Shown: positions 34,101-47,226, counted from the stretch's first letter. The stretch: DNA of 64,000 nucleotides from Ricinus communis (GCF_019578655.1 NC_063258.1:30136802-30200801), one strand, 5' to 3'. A program made the numbers and translations. Notes: generated from the sequence alone by a model not told the origin.

Positions 34101-34162
34101 AGGAGCTTCACAAGATTGATATGTGCTCCAAGAGCCCCACGTTGCCAGCTGAGGATAGATAG
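31114..34162 (+). CDS. Probable beta-1,3-galactosyltransferase, GT31 family (B3GALT12/13/14 type), 363 aa
   Basis: A Golgi type II membrane enzyme that transfers galactose in beta-1,3 linkage to glycans. Seven exons: 31114-31523, 31847-31999, 32098-32180, 32269-32368, 32504-32617, 33511-33653 and 34074-34162; all junctions keep frame. The N-terminal cytosolic tail is Ser-rich, and residues about 38-60 ([19 protein letters not shown]) are the signal anchor. [11 protein letters not shown] is the conserved start of the catalytic domain. [10 protein letters not shown] (about 206-215) holds the DDD metal/UDP-sugar motif. [17 protein letters not shown] is the downstream EDV motif, and the C-terminus (CSGLCNP, then [12 protein letters not shown]) is typical of this plant subgroup, which lacks an N-terminal galectin domain. 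The donor of intron 3 runs straight into a TA microsatellite. Confidence 0.94.
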
Positions 34163-35121
34163 TCTCAATTTCGGCTGCACCTTGCATTTTCCATTATATA
34201 TTGACACTGCAAGACAGCTATTCTGCTGTTAGATCCTTGGTTTCATGGTAAATCATCTGCTTTTTGAACTTGAAGAATGGCAATCTGGCTTTTTTTGATA
34301 ATGGATGTCTAATTGTAGTGTCCTATACTTGCACTTGATTATATTCAAGTGTTTAGATATGTCTGTCAGAAACTGAACATCAGATATCAAACATCCGTGG
34401 GGCCATTTTGATCACGAGGGAAGCGATTCCAAGTGTGATACAGTGCGTCTACTAGAGCTACCTGATTACTGTCTTGAGATCTGCAGATGGCAACATGATC
34501 AGAATTCCTATGCCTATGGTGCATGATTTCTAATTGTAATTTATTTTTTCTTTTTTTCTTTTTCTTTTTAATGGCGCATTTGGATCTCCACAGAATTGGA
34601 ATCATCTGATTTCATATCCAAGTATTTCCTGCAATGACCTTGTCTTGTTTATCAACGCAAAGCGGAAATGAATATTTTTCTTGGACTGCATTACTTACAG
34701 CTGCAATTATTCTTCTTTTCTTTTTTCCAGTGTTTTTTACACTTTCGAATTATTGATGTCAGCAAGTGATCGAAGTAGATTGCAGAGGCAGGCAGAAATC
34801 TCCTTCTATGAGTCTGATCTGATCTGCGCTTTACATTTTATTTGGCTGAAATTAATCTAATAAGATTTTTATAAGAATTTTACTTCATGAGAGAAAAAGT
34901 GAATCTAGAGTACAATTGAAACCTATTTGCCGGTCGATGGGACTTGACATTTGTCTAATTGGGTAGAAAGTCCATGTACAAATCAACACTTAGAAATTAT
35001 ATTTTTTGGTACAGCTTTTAATAGATCTGTATTACTTCTATTTTACCATACAAATACAACCAACTTCTTAAGAAAGCAGCATAACTTCGTTAGGTGGTAG
35101 TACTTAATCTCAAGCATTACA

Positions 35122-35394
35122 TTATGAATTTGTACTCCCAACAGTTTTTCCTGACAACCTACGATTGTCTTGTGCTTCATCTAGTAATATTCTTAGACGC
35201 TGTAATAATCCTTTGTATTTACTAGCTTTAGCTTTGAATTCTTTTCTACTTCTACTTATCGGATGGCTGTTCTTCCTTATAACTTTTAGCCGTTTTAAGA
35301 GCATATGCAAATTGATAAAAATTAAAAAGAAAAATACAGCAATTACCCAAAAGGGCCCTACTTTAGAAAGGAAGAGCATGTGAAACTGGTACAA
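35122..35394 (-). CDS. Possible small single-helix membrane protein, 90 aa, unrecognised
   Basis: The frame opens with MYQFHMLFLSKVGPFW and a hydrophobic helix (about residues 15-33), followed by a very basic stretch and a probable amphipathic helix (KYKGLLQRLRILLDEAQDN). The composition is more protein-like than chance frames nearby. A second minus frame upstream (35411-35842) has a plausible end (EPRKRFSLRKPPVRLEFF) but a UTR-like start. They could be two exons of one small gene, a relic, or chance. No family recognised. Confidence 0.28.
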   Translation of the reverse strand: MYQFHMLFLSKVGPFWVIAVFFFLIFINLHMLLKRLKVIRKNSHPISRSRKEFKAKASKYKGLLQRLRILLDEAQDNRRLSGKTVGSTNS

Positions 35395-36364
35395 TTATTA
35401 TTATTATTATTTAGAAAGGATTAATTTTACTTGGTAGTCCTAGTCGACTCACAAGAAAAATGGAATCTGACTTGTTCACCTCTTGATGACATGTTTTTAG
35501 GAACTGTTCGAGGAAAAATTCTAACCTTACTGGAGGCTTTCGCAAGGAAAATCGTTTTCTTGGTTCTCTCAAGCCGAAGCTATGGGTAAAAGGTGCTACT
35601 TCGCATAAAGCTTCAAAAGGATTTGAGGGCTTCAGATGATAAGGAATGTAAGGGATTGAGATGGTGATGGTGAGCGACGGCCGATTTTGAAGAGAAAGAA
35701 AGGGAAGAGAAGAGAAAGTCGTCGTTTTCTTGTGGTGGTGATGGTGTGTGTGTGTGCGGAGAAATGATGGCAAAAGGACAGAGCAGTGATCCCAAGGAAA
35801 GAAAGGTGTTGTTTCGTTCCTGGTGTTTGGATGAGTCAGCATGCTGACTCACAATTTTATTTTAATTGTCTTCTACTTCTAAAATTTTAATGCCACGTAA
35901 GCAAAAACTAGTTATTTCTAAAATTTTTCTTCTTAATACTAACAGTTTAGAACTAAAAATAAATCCGTATCATCATGTTTTAATTGAGAAGTTGAAACAA
36001 TGAGAGTTCTTTTTTTTTCTTTGAAAACATCATCGAATTCAGTATTTAATCCAAAGTTAGACTTTAATTTTATATATATATTTAATAAAATATCTTATTA
36101 GTCCTTTTATTTTATTATAGATATGTTTGGGGAGATAAAAGAAATAATTGATTAGTCTTTCTATTCTATTATAGACATTTTTTTATAAAAAAATAAGAAA
36201 TATTCATAGTAACTATTCAAGCCGACGAGATTAGTAATATTATCCACGAACGTATTGAGTAATGTAATAAAAAAATAAAAATTATAAATACGGATATCCT
36301 ACTTTAAGTAGGCGATAATATTGTTCATATTTATGGTTTTGATGAAGTAATAGCAGGAAAAATT

Positions 36365-36390
36365 TTATATATATATATATATATATATAA
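36365..36390. repeat. (TA)n microsatellite
   Basis: About 26 bp of TA repeat. Confidence 0.9.
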
Positions 36391-39004
36391 AATATCAATT
36401 TAATTTTGACTCATTTCAATTTTTGACCATTCGCTTTTTCTGAATTAATGGTCGGACGGTTCTCAAAATTCTAATTGTTTTAACTTATCATGAAACCTTA
36501 ATATAAAAAAAAAAACAACACAGTTTTTAATATGAAATATATGTCCAGATTTAGTATGTATAAAGAAATTATATCTTTAATATTTAAATATCATGACGAT
36601 GAGTATATTTTTAGATTAATATTTTTTACTTGACTTATTGTGTTAATATATTAATTAGTTTTATAATATTTATAATTTCAATAGATAATATGTTAAATAA
36701 TATATTATTCTTTTATTAAATAATAATTGAATTTTAAATATTTATTAATATTTATTTAGATAAATATAATCTATATATGGACCGTCAGCATCCATTTTTC
36801 ATATTTAAATATTGAGAGAATTACGAAAAATCTTGTGATAAAAGTTACTATTTTCTAGAGTGTCGGGAGACAAAAGACGGGCGAATCCGATAAAATAATA
36901 TAATTAAAGATTTACTCCTTTATGAATATGCATGTTATTGATTTATTGCGTTTTGGAATCTAATAATTAGAATATTAAGATTTTGAATTTGAATAATTGC
37001 ATGCATATAATTATATTATTAGATTTCTATTTTCATTATGATTTTGTAATCAATTAGTTTATTAGGATTATATGATTAAGCTGCAATTTTTGTTTACTGT
37101 TTTTCCAATTTTTAAAGTTTTGTATTAGCTTTTAGGGTTTCTAGTTCGATTAATTGATATTTATTATTTTTATTTTATTTCTTTCATGTTCTAATTGATT
37201 TTATTTTTTGTGCATGTTAAAATCGGCTCTAGGACGTGAGGAATATACTGAAAGTTAAAGAAATCAGTTTGGATGACCCATAGCCGATCGGCTTTATACC
37301 ATTTTACCTTATTTTTTGTGTTTTTTGAGTTTTGTTATGTATTTTTATTGATTTTGTGTACTATAGTTAGGTTTTATAGCTTTTCTTTGCAATTTTAGTT
37401 GTAAGCGGGATTATAATAACTAGATTTATCTTTCTATTCTTTATTTTTATTTATTTTATGGTTAATGCATAATAAATAATTATAATATGATTGCTTAATT
37501 AAAAATGAACACGTAGACTTTAGGCTAAAGTTGGATTCAAAATAAAATTATAGTCGATTAAGCTAATTAAACTTAATTGGGCTTAAATTCTAAAATTGAA
37601 GTAGACTTAATGAGCCTTACCATGCTATTTTATTTAGGATTGGTTCAATTAGAAATTAGTTCACACAAAACGAGTTTTATTATAATAAGTAGTCCATTAG
37701 GCCTAAAGGTCGAAAATCAAAACATAACTTGTAAGTAGGCTGGACTGAATGAGATATTTATATAATTATTTAATAAGTTAGTTGAACAACTCTAATGTCG
37801 GCTGAGCTTGAATAAAATGTGCTAGACCTAAGTAAATTATATGTATTATTTGGTATGCATGTGTATAAACTGTTGCATTTATAAAAAATAATTTATTAAA
37901 CAATAAAATTAAAGACTAATATACATAAATAAGGAAGTTGATTTTTGGATCCATCTCTAGATTTGTGGCGTAACCTTCCTTATGGAATATAAGAAACCGC
38001 CACTCATTAATAAAAATGTTCTAGTGATTACTTAGGTAGCAACTCTCGTCTCCGCGTTAGCGTTAGTGACTAGTTAGCATATTTCCAATTAGGTTAAAAA
38101 TTTATAGTGCCATAGTCACTAAAGACTTTGAGTATGCGTTTGGAACTGCCGTCTACATTGACCAATTAGTTTAATAAAATTTTATTATTTTTATCATATA
38201 TTATCAATTAAACCTTTTATTAAATAGTTGTTATATACATTTACTAAATTACTCAAGAATAAAAGTAAATTATAGTCTGACATAAATTTTTTTTTTCTCT
38301 AAAAATTGAGAGAGCAAGACCTAAAAATGGTAGGTTATTCTCTTTGTTCAATTTTAATAAATCAATTTTTTAATAAGTCATTTTGAATTTGTATAAAAAT
38401 TAATAAATTTATTATTTTACTATTTTCAACTAATTTCTTATTAAAATACTTAAAATTTTAATCAATTGCACAATAATCCAAATATTAATAATTTCATACA
38501 TTTATTTATAATTTTAAAAATTTTAAAAATAAACATTTACATTGAAATTTTAAAAAGTTTGTTTAATTTTAGAATGAAAGTAAAATTAATTATAAATATT
38601 AAAATTTTTATTAAGTAATGGAACTGTCTTAAATATTTAAATATTATATTAATAAAAATATTTCTATCAAAACTAGTCGAGAACAGTATAAAATTTTAAC
38701 AAAAATATCCTTAGGGGCAGACCTGTAAATTCAGCTCTGTTGTGATTTCCGATGCAATGTTGTTTCTTTATCCAACAACTTGATAGCATACTGTTAAGGT
38801 TTCAATCTACCTTCCTATAAAACCGTATGATTATCATAAAATTGGGTTCCTCTTAAATCCAGCGGCTGCTAATAGCTAAATATATACTCTTCACCAACAC
38901 CTAAAAATTATCGCCCTTTACCCAAAAACTGAATAGAGACAAAAAAATTTGGCTGTACTTCCATCAGCAATTTATCAGTTACTACAATAAAACTCTGCAA
39001 CCGC

Positions 39005-39042
39005 GCCACGTCACCGAATCTGCACCTACCATCCTACGTGGC
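39005..39042. promoter_or_regulatory. ACGT-core motifs upstream of the acidic protein gene
   Basis: CCACGTCACC (from 39006) and TACGTGGC (39035-39042) are ACGT-core boxes of the ABRE/G-box type recognised by bZIP factors. They lie 130-170 bp before the ATG and just ahead of a TATA box. A pair of ABRE-like boxes hints at ABA or stress control, which is inference. Confidence 0.4.
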
Positions 39043-39111
39043 AATTATTTTCATGCCAGCGTGTGATTTCTCCTTTCGAGAAATCAACTTCATCTTCTCC
39101 TCCTTCTTTTA

Positions 39112-39119
39112 TATATAAA
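39112..39119 (+). promoter_or_regulatory. TATA box of the acidic protein gene
   Basis: TATATAAA stands 57 bp before the start codon, followed by a CT-rich leader. Confidence 0.6.
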
Positions 39120-39175
39120 CATTACTCTGTTTTTACAGAGTCATTCAGAGATCTCTCCGTTCTCTCTCTCTAGAC

Positions 39176-39706
39176 ATGAAAATATCTTCTGAATCGCCGG
39201 GAAATGACGTATTTTCGCGGAGTTTTTCAGAGTTCCTCACCGAATTTGACGTGGAAGCCGAGTTTTCCATCAAAGAAGAGATGATAGAAGAGGTAATGCA
39301 AGAGTTATACAAAGAGATCACATCTCCAGCGGTGTCAACATGCAGAGACGAGGCGGCCGAGCAGACTGGTTCGCCGTCTTCTGGTTCAGCATCACTATCT
39401 TCAATATCTATGTCGTTATCAGCTCCGTCTGTTGCGGGGAGCGGGAAGAGTAGCGAGAGCTGCGGTGCGTCAGTGTCGGGCTCAGCATCGTCGGTGATGG
39501 CCGGGGTAGAGTTCGCCGGAGGAGTGTTCGGGAACAGAGGCAGAGAGAGCGTAGAGTTGAGCGATGAAGTGGCGTTGCTGGAGGAGGTGGAAGGGCTGTT
39601 TGAGGAAAGGAATATGACGGACGGCTGTGATGGAGTTGAGTTTGGTGATGAGTGGCTGGAAAAAGTAATGGGATGGTCCCCGCTGCAGGTTGAAGGGTGG
39701 ACTTGA
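39176..39706 (+). CDS. Acidic Ser-rich protein of unknown function, 176 aa, intronless
   Basis: I do not recognise a named family. The 176-residue frame starts with MKISSESPGNDVFSRSFSEF. An acidic, probably helical N-terminal block follows (FDVEAEFSIKEEMIEEVMQE and LYKEIT), then a long Ser/Gly-rich disordered middle (about 60-115), and an acidic C-terminal block with SDEVALLEEVEGLFEE and a tryptophan-bearing end, EWLEKVMGWSPLQVEGWT. GC content is clearly above the flanks, and a TATA box and ABRE-like boxes precede it. No membrane segment or signal peptide is seen. It is most likely a nuclear or cytosolic plant-specific protein, and a transcription-linked role is only a guess from the acidic Trp-containing C-terminus. 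Confidence 0.8.
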   Translation: MKISSESPGNDVFSRSFSEFLTEFDVEAEFSIKEEMIEEVMQELYKEITSPAVSTCRDEAAEQTGSPSSGSASLSSISMSLSAPSVAGSGKSSESCGASVSGSASSVMAGVEFAGGVFGNRGRESVELSDEVALLEEVEGLFEERNMTDGCDGVEFGDEWLEKVMGWSPLQVEGWT

Positions 39707-40895
39707 ATTGAAGTTGAATGATGATGTGTATGATATTGTGGGGTCTAACTCCCAATAGAAGCTTCCGTAGAAATGATAGTTAAAAAAGAAAAAGAAAAAT
39801 TGTAAGTTTAGTATAAAGGTAGGATCTTAATTTTTAAATTTTCAATAACTAGAATGTAGGCGTAAGGTAACGGTGATTTATAGTGAGAAAGAGAGAGCAA
39901 GCTTTAATGGCTGTGGGTTTTGTACTGTAATGCTATTTGCTAGTTTCAGCATATTATCTTCCTGGACTCCATCAACAGATCAATCGCAGAATTCTCCTTT
40001 TTCCTTCACATTATTGAGTTACCAAATACACATTCAAGTTTCTCTTACTATCAATCTGCCTAAACGGAGAATCCATTCAGAATTCCACAGGATATCCTTG
40101 ACATCGAGTTGGAAAATATCAATTGGAACTTCATACTTCAAATTTCTCTCATTCAGCATGTCAAGCACGTGTCTTTTCATCCACAATATTAAGGCTAAAT
40201 GCAAAATCATATCACATGCGCACGGTTATGACCTAATAAAAAACACTTAAAATACTAGTTTTCGTTTTATTTAAAAACACCTTTTATTCTAGTCAACCAA
40301 TCGCGTGATAATATCAAAAGTATATAGAAAAGAAAATGATGATTTTCTTTAAATCGTTCAATAATTTCCTTTTTCGTCCTTCTCTCTTTTCTTTATTCAT
40401 TTGCAGAGATCCAACAATTCCAACTCCCTTTTAAAATCTTCTTCATTTCTCTACCTCTCAGTTATTCTCAAAACCAAAGGCTCATTCCTCATTCAAGCAA
40501 TAATTATTATTTTTCAAATAAAACCTGTCAGATGCCTTTGTGCCAGCCCGCCTCTTTGCTATCCTTATGCGCATGCTTGTTTAATTATTTTCTTATTTTC
40601 AGCATGTCAAGAACCCGTCGATGCATTCATAATTAATTACATTCATCTATATATATAGTTTACATAATTTACATGGAAAAATATGACTCTATTATTCTGT
40701 ATATGATATTTAATTGTGCTCCTTAGTAAAATATAAATTATGTCACTGGTCATGTTAATGAGGACCGATGTATGAAATGCAAAGACTTAATGATGTGAAA
40801 AAAGGGGGTCATGCAAAATACATCCACACCATGCTTAATTATAATGGCAAATGAGTGCCTTCCAACTTCCAACTAAGATTATTACATATTTCATT

Positions 40896-40903
<8 letters not shown>

Positions 40904-40959
<56 letters not shown>
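40904..40959. repeat. (TA)n microsatellite, longest in the window
   Basis: About 56 bp of TA repeat. Confidence 0.95.
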
Positions 40960-40964
<5 letters not shown>

Positions 40965-41291
40965 CCTTTCGAGATTTTGTGTCTTGCTGCTGTACTAGAC
41001 AACTGCCACCTTAACCATTAGCTTTTGTTGAAGCATTTGGTCATTCGTCATTAAAAGCTCACAACTCATAACCAAAATATTATGGTTGTACTCATAGTTG
41101 TCACTTGCAAAAACTATCAGAATCATGAAGTGCAAGTCATTAATTTCGAATGCTAGTATAAGGAAATGTGGATGCCATATATGCACTTATTGCCACCTCT
41201 CTTCTTCTTTTTTTCTTTCTTTTAATGGAAGATGTGACAAGAACTCTGTAACTTTATGCATACAACGTATATATAATAAACTTAAATTATT

Positions 41292-41392
41292 AATTGTGTT
41301 ATGTTGTACAGAATCTCGATAATGACACCGTTTTTACTCCATAATTATATTATGTTGTACAAAATCGACAATGACACCGTTTTCACTCCAAA
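41292..41392. repeat. Tandem duplication, two units of about 50 bp
   Basis: Unit 1 (41292-41342) and unit 2 (41343-41392) share TTATGTTGTACA and then AATGACACCGTTTT and ACTCCA. Differences are a few substitutions and a 2-base indel. Confidence 0.8.
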
Positions 41393-43381
41393 TATAACGA
41401 GGACCACTATAACTTTACCTAAGATATACATATTGAGAGGGTTGACATTGTTGTGACCGTCGTTTATATTCTAGTCAGCATTTTAATCCCTATAAGATTA
41501 ACAAAAGATAGATGATAAAATATAGAGTTTTTTTTAGTATTATTAAATTATTCAAATATTGTTGTAATTTATTAAATTAAAAAGAAAATCAACTTATGAA
41601 ATTAGTTTTTTTCTTTTTGATTTTTTTTTTTAAATTCTATAAAAAATGATATGTCCAGTCTTGAAAGAAAACTAAATTAATAAGGAATGAAATAACGGTG
41701 GAATCACAAACAATTGACACTAAATGAATAAATTATCAACTATTAAATTAATAGTATTAATAAATTTGTATGTAAATTGTTAATGATTTAAATCTTAGCG
41801 TATTAACGTGTTTAAAAGAAAATTATAAGCTCCATATAAAAAGATTAATAATGATATCATTTTTTATGTATATACATTTAGAGTTAATCTAGAACGTGTC
41901 GGACAATATCCTTAATAGTGACAAAATACTATTTCAAGAGTTTGAATATGCAATTGCATATCTAAAATTTGAACTAGAAACCTTAATTAAATTAAAAAAG
42001 ACTTTTACCATCTCATCTATCATCTCTTGAATTATCATTTTTTATATTTTTCCTAAAATATTTTATACGGTTAGATAAACTGTTTTCCATATTAAACTTC
42101 TATATTTTAATACATTTAACTATTCACTATTTTTACTCATTTTAAACCTATTAGCCTTTTTAAAAAGTCTTAAAAATTATAATAAAATAAGATATTAATA
42201 TTAAGAATTTGAGAAAACAAAATTGAAGGGCGCCTAAGGAATTTAGTCATGCAGTCATCCAGAATTCAACAAGTACTCCATTGTGATATTTTCTTAGAGC
42301 TTTAAAATCCTTCAACTGCTTGTGGTAATTTATTTATTTGCATCTTAATTAATGTGTTTGTCATCTGTTATCTCCCTTGTATAATAATTGATGATCATAA
42401 ATTCTTTTGCTTTCCAACATTTTCAGGAATGTACTCTTAAGTTCATGGAGTCCCAATTCCTTAGCGCATTGAGAAAAAAAACAGAAAGGACAACTTTCAA
42501 TAATCCAATGGATTATATTTAAAAAAAGAAAACGCAATAATTTTTACTAGAATTTCGTAATTAATTATAGATTATTACCAATCCAAACTGAATGGAAATA
42601 AAAAATGTCTAACCGGAAAAAGAGTTATTGATAAGAACATCGCAGGAAGTCTCGCTTTCTGTTTGGGTTATAATTCTTTACCCGGGAGTTGCAGCTGGTT
42701 ACTAAAGAGAAAAAGGAAAGAAGACGTGACTGTTCAACCCACTGTAAGTATGGTACGAAAGAAGGAGAATATAGCAACCAACTGTTGCAACCTTCATGTT
42801 TATGTTTGTTGCTGTCAGTGGAGATTTGGTCCACTCTATATTATTTCAACAGTCGACTGTCTGCTGTTGTGAGCATAGTCAACTTTCATTGTCTTGTGAC
42901 TTATGGGATTTAGGATTCGTTCCCTCTGTAAGAGCGAGAAAGTCTGTCTGTGTCTGTGTTCAGAAGATGACTCCGGAATCAACTAGTGATGAGGACTTAG
43001 TCGGAACGGCGACCAGAGATTATTAAAATCTTTTATTTGGGATTTCATTTCATTGACAATAAAGTCAATCATCAAATTCTGCAACACATTAATTAAAGAT
43101 ACAAAGGAATATATATTCTACACTTCTTATTCTGTTTATTCCTCTAATTTATGAAGAGTCGAGAATGTTCTATGCTGACTGTCATTTTTGTTTCTTTCTC
43201 TTTCTATAAAAACAATAATGTCTTGTTTCGATTCTCTTCGAGATCCAAAAAGCCCAGTTGCATGTATTAAGTGGTAACCCAATATGGTTTAGCAGGCCCA
43301 TCTGAAAAGTTGTATGGGCCCGTAAATTGATCGAACAATTCTGCATCTAATAAACTTTAATTAATTCTTAATACCTAACTT

Positions 43382-43407
<26 letters not shown>
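43382..43407. repeat. (TA)n microsatellite
   Basis: About 26 bp of TA repeat. Confidence 0.9.
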
Positions 43408-43413
<6 letters not shown>

Positions 43414-43869
43414 TAGGAGGAGGAGAGAAGTGATGGTGGCAGGGAGGAGTAGGACAAAGAGTGGGATGCAGTCCAGAAGGAACATGGAGACATAATTGAA
43501 AATAGTTAGAACAACACAAACATTACGTTTCATGTTATTTTGTGGAAGCGTCTCTATCATCATAGTCATCTTAAATAAAGCTTCATGCTCAATCTTGCAT
43601 TTTATTTATTCAGGGAGTGACTCGCGTGCCTCATACGTAGCATCTCTCTTCATCTTATATATTTTGAACATCAAATCCAAATCCATACGGTCAACCATTC
43701 TTATCCATGTGATAGAGAATCGCATAAAAACGTTTGCATTTGGGTGGTTCCAAATTAAGGACTCTTCTCCTTCACTAATGCTTCAGCTTTAGGTATCTTC
43801 TTTCTTTCTTTTTAGCTGCAAATCCAAATTTCGATATCAAAATCTTAATTAAATTAGAAAAGACCATTT

Positions 43870-45120
43870 TAGATTGATGTGTCTAAATTAGTACTCGCAG
43901 GTGTACAAATCGAATAATAATACGAATAAGTCCACAACAAGATTGATCTTACAAGGAATTATAGAGCATATATTATAAATATCAACTATCATACAAAATA
44001 CTAAAAATAGATCTAAACACTCTAAGCCAATATTTTGAGAATGATCTTAAGGTTTATAAAAGAAATTAAATAACTAGAAAGTAAATATGCAACTAGAATG
44101 ATTAATATAAACTATATGATAAAATAATATTTAGTCTAGCTTATACTTAGTAATTCTCTTATTTTCATTAAGTCCAAATCTAATAAATGAGACGATTACG
44201 TGCCTTTTCCCTAAGTCATTCAAACTAATGATGCAACCTAAGTTTTTTATACTAACATAGATTAAAATAAAGATGATGTTTCTAATACTTTTAACCTAAG
44301 GATTTTCATAATAAATATTACTACTAAATTGATATGATGGTCAACTAACAATAATAGATGAAATTAATACATATATGAAAGTAGAGAAATCATTCATTAA
44401 AGTTATAATATAAAAGGTTCATACATAAGCAAAAAGTCAAACTAAACACTTATGGAACTTAGCCTGACATACTTAATCCAATAATCATTGTAATTAAATA
44501 GAAAGACATAAGATATAAAAAATAGAAAATTAAAACTTTCTCAAAATCCAGAGGTCCTTAAAGGAATGAAGAAAATTGATCATTTCTCTCCATGTTTTTA
44601 AAAAACTTCTTTGATTCTTGAAAGAATAATGCAACAAGACTAACTAGATGTAAAAGATGATGAACTGTAAAAATTTATGCAGAGAGAATAATATAAGCCT
44701 TTCTCGAAGAGAGAATAGTAGTCAAAGACTACCTTTGTTTAATTAACATCTACTTCTTATAGAGATTTCTTTTTTAGAGTCATTCTCTCAGCACATAACT
44801 ACTATAAATAAAATAAATAACTTAAATGATAATTATTTATTAATTATATCATAACTAATTAATTTTTCTTTTTTGGGCCTTGATAAATTTTGGCTAGGCC
44901 CGCGCTATTGGTAGCCCACGTGTCTTATTTCAAAGCCTTTTACAGCCGTACTCCATTTAAAGCCCATTAATACGTTTTTGGCTCAAATTCTTCTCTTTGT
45001 GATTATTTCTTGAATTTAGATAAGAAAACTAAAGTGAGGTAAAAACATATATTTTTACCATATTATATATAGAAATATATCATTAAATCTCTAAAATATC
45101 CTTAAATATCTATATATAAT
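43870..45120 (+). mobile_element. Possible decayed plant retroelement (LTR-like or leader) sequence
   Basis: The stretch starting actcgcaggtgtacaaatcg, followed by text on taagtcc and cacaag before attgatcttacaaggaatta, resembles a well-known class of plant repeats that opens with gcaagtgcac(g/a)aatcg and continues ..gatcccac.gggaatt. No coding region or paired LTR could be shown, so this rests on remembered resemblance. Confidence 0.3.
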
Positions 45121-47139
45121 TAGGACCAATCGTAGACTTAATTACAATTGATCGAGAACATAATATTTTGAAAAAATAAATATAAAATCTTCTAAGATCA
45201 ATGAGAATTTTGTATTTATTAGAATGTAATAATTTTGGCATGAATAAAATAAATCTTGCGTTGCAATACATACCATCCTAATATTTATTGTATTTGAATT
45301 AATTTAAAATTTATTCTATCTTATAATATGAAAAGTATAGTCTTTTGGACTATTTAAAGAATAAAAGAAATAAAAATTAACTCAAAGTCTAATACAAACT
45401 AAAGCAACAATTTGATTTATTAAATCCATTTAAAAACTTCTCTCAAAGAGGAGCACACGTTTTAAATTTTATAGTTATCAGTTAATAATCAGTTGCTCAA
45501 ATAAAGTGAAATGTATATTTAAATATTTATATTTTTGATACATTTTTAACACCTTAATTTAACAAAATTCCTATATATATATATATATGTTTGCCAATAG
45601 AAAACGAAAGATAAAAGGAAAAACAAAACCCTATCACTCCTACATTTCTGATTAATAATATGAACAGCATGCAGAACCAATCTAAACATAAACTTTCCAT
45701 CACAAGCCAATAGGATCCAAAGCACTGGAGCCCATATGATAGATCAAGTTACTATAAAGTGGTAGAAACCAGACAAGAACAACTTGTAATCTTGTCAGGC
45801 GCCAAGAGACTGTAACAAATTTACTTTGTATCATACAGATTAAGTAATCATTGTTTCTTGATCATGTGAGCTACCTTTCCAGCTCGAGTCTTGAACAAAG
45901 TAAGCCTAGCTAAAAGAAAAACATCCATTCAAGAAAAGGGCTTCAGTTCTCTTATCTCGCAGTTCATTTTGGTATCTCTGAAGCCAAATTAGGTCATTCT
46001 ATTCTATGCGTGGCTATTGGTAGACCTTCTGTTCTATCTTGATATTTGAGCTTTAATTTTCTGAGAAACCAAAATGACACAGCAGAGAAGCGGTAAAAGG
46101 CTGGTAAGTCATTTCTTTCTTTAACAGAAAGTGGTAAAAGAAATTTTAAAAAGATTAGATCAAGAAAGAGGTTAATGGAGAATGAAAATGTTACTGTGTG
46201 GGGACTAAAACAGAGGCTGGTGTCACTATCTTCGCCGGTCTGAACAAAAGCATTTGATGCTTTTTGGCAAGGGCTAAGAAAAAGAAATATATTCTCCCAT
46301 GCACAAATCCTTACCCTACCCATCATCGATCTCTTCATATCTGCACAAACCTCTAAATTGCCTCTCCTTCTATCCTTCCAATTTTCATTTATTGATGATA
46401 GAAATTGTACAGTGCTATACTAGACAAACAAGTCATGATGATATATATACATATATGCGGCAATCAATCCTTGAATCGATCATCTTTTCTTTTAAATTTC
46501 TTTCACATATGTATGTTTTTCTTTATTATTAATCTCACATGTTATTTAGATCAATAAACATACAACTGGAGTTTAAATATAGTTCTAGAAATGATTTTAA
46601 CACAACTGATGAATTTTAATAATAAATTTCAATCTTTCAAGTGTAACACTATATATTAATACTTTATTAGTTTGCAATGCGGGTATATATGCATGTTGAT
46701 CTTATGAAATGCAAAAATAAAAAGTTCATCAAATATTTCAAATACTAGCTAGCATTAATGGGTTTTTGAAGTATATCATCCTGCAGACAAATAAGGCATG
46801 TGATATGTAGGGTATATCAACCTTAAATGCTGAGTTGGGGCAACTTACGTTATGCTAGGGATCTAATTGATATTTGTATATGGAGTTTTTAACTGGGTAC
46901 AATATAGAACCGATACTGCAGATAGGGTTTTGTCATAATGGGTCGAGTAGTAGCATTCTACACCTCCTTTATCTCTGTCTTCTTTTTAACTTGTCTGTTT
47001 TGGGTGACATGAAGTCACGTGAATGGCTTCCAGGCCTCTTCTTCTTCTTCTTCTTCTTCAACTTACAAGACCCTTAACACTATTAATTAGGTCCCTTTTA
47101 GCCCTTGTTATTCATTATACACCGTTTCTTTTGTTATCT

Positions 47140-47148
<9 letters not shown>

Positions 47149-47175
<27 letters not shown>
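47149..47175. repeat. (TA)n microsatellite in the GATA gene leader
   Basis: About 27 bp of TA repeat, roughly 50 bp before the start codon. Confidence 0.9.
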
Positions 47176-47178
<3 letters not shown>

Positions 47179-47226
47179 CCATCTTTTACTAGACATAACA
47201 GGCAGTCTCTCTTTTTCTCTCTCTCC

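Larger units (their letters stand above)
34163..39175. other. Intergenic: GT31 3' UTR, unassigned small frame, repeats, promoter of the acidic protein gene
   Basis: After the GT31 3' UTR, 35122-35842 has two minus-strand frames of uncertain status. 36090-36185 contains a short tandem duplication of ttagtc..ttattatagac. A TA microsatellite lies at 36365-36390. 37930-38165 is a GC-richer island with no recognised content. The right end holds promoter motifs of the next gene. Confidence 0.55.
39707..47226. other. Long intergenic region between the acidic protein gene and the GATA gene
   Basis: Contains the 3' UTR of the left gene, TA microsatellites (40904-40959, 43382-43407, 47149-47175), a tandem duplication (41292-41392), a possible retroelement remnant (43870-45120) and the GATA promoter/5' UTR at the right. 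Frames at 39873-40658, 42625-43026, 43496-43792 and 45994-46338 show no conserved motif and are not accepted. Confidence 0.6.

Noticed and set aside
45994..46338. Minus-strand 114-codon frame
   Set aside because: Unstructured composition with Phe/Leu-rich runs from AT-rich DNA; no homologue recognised.
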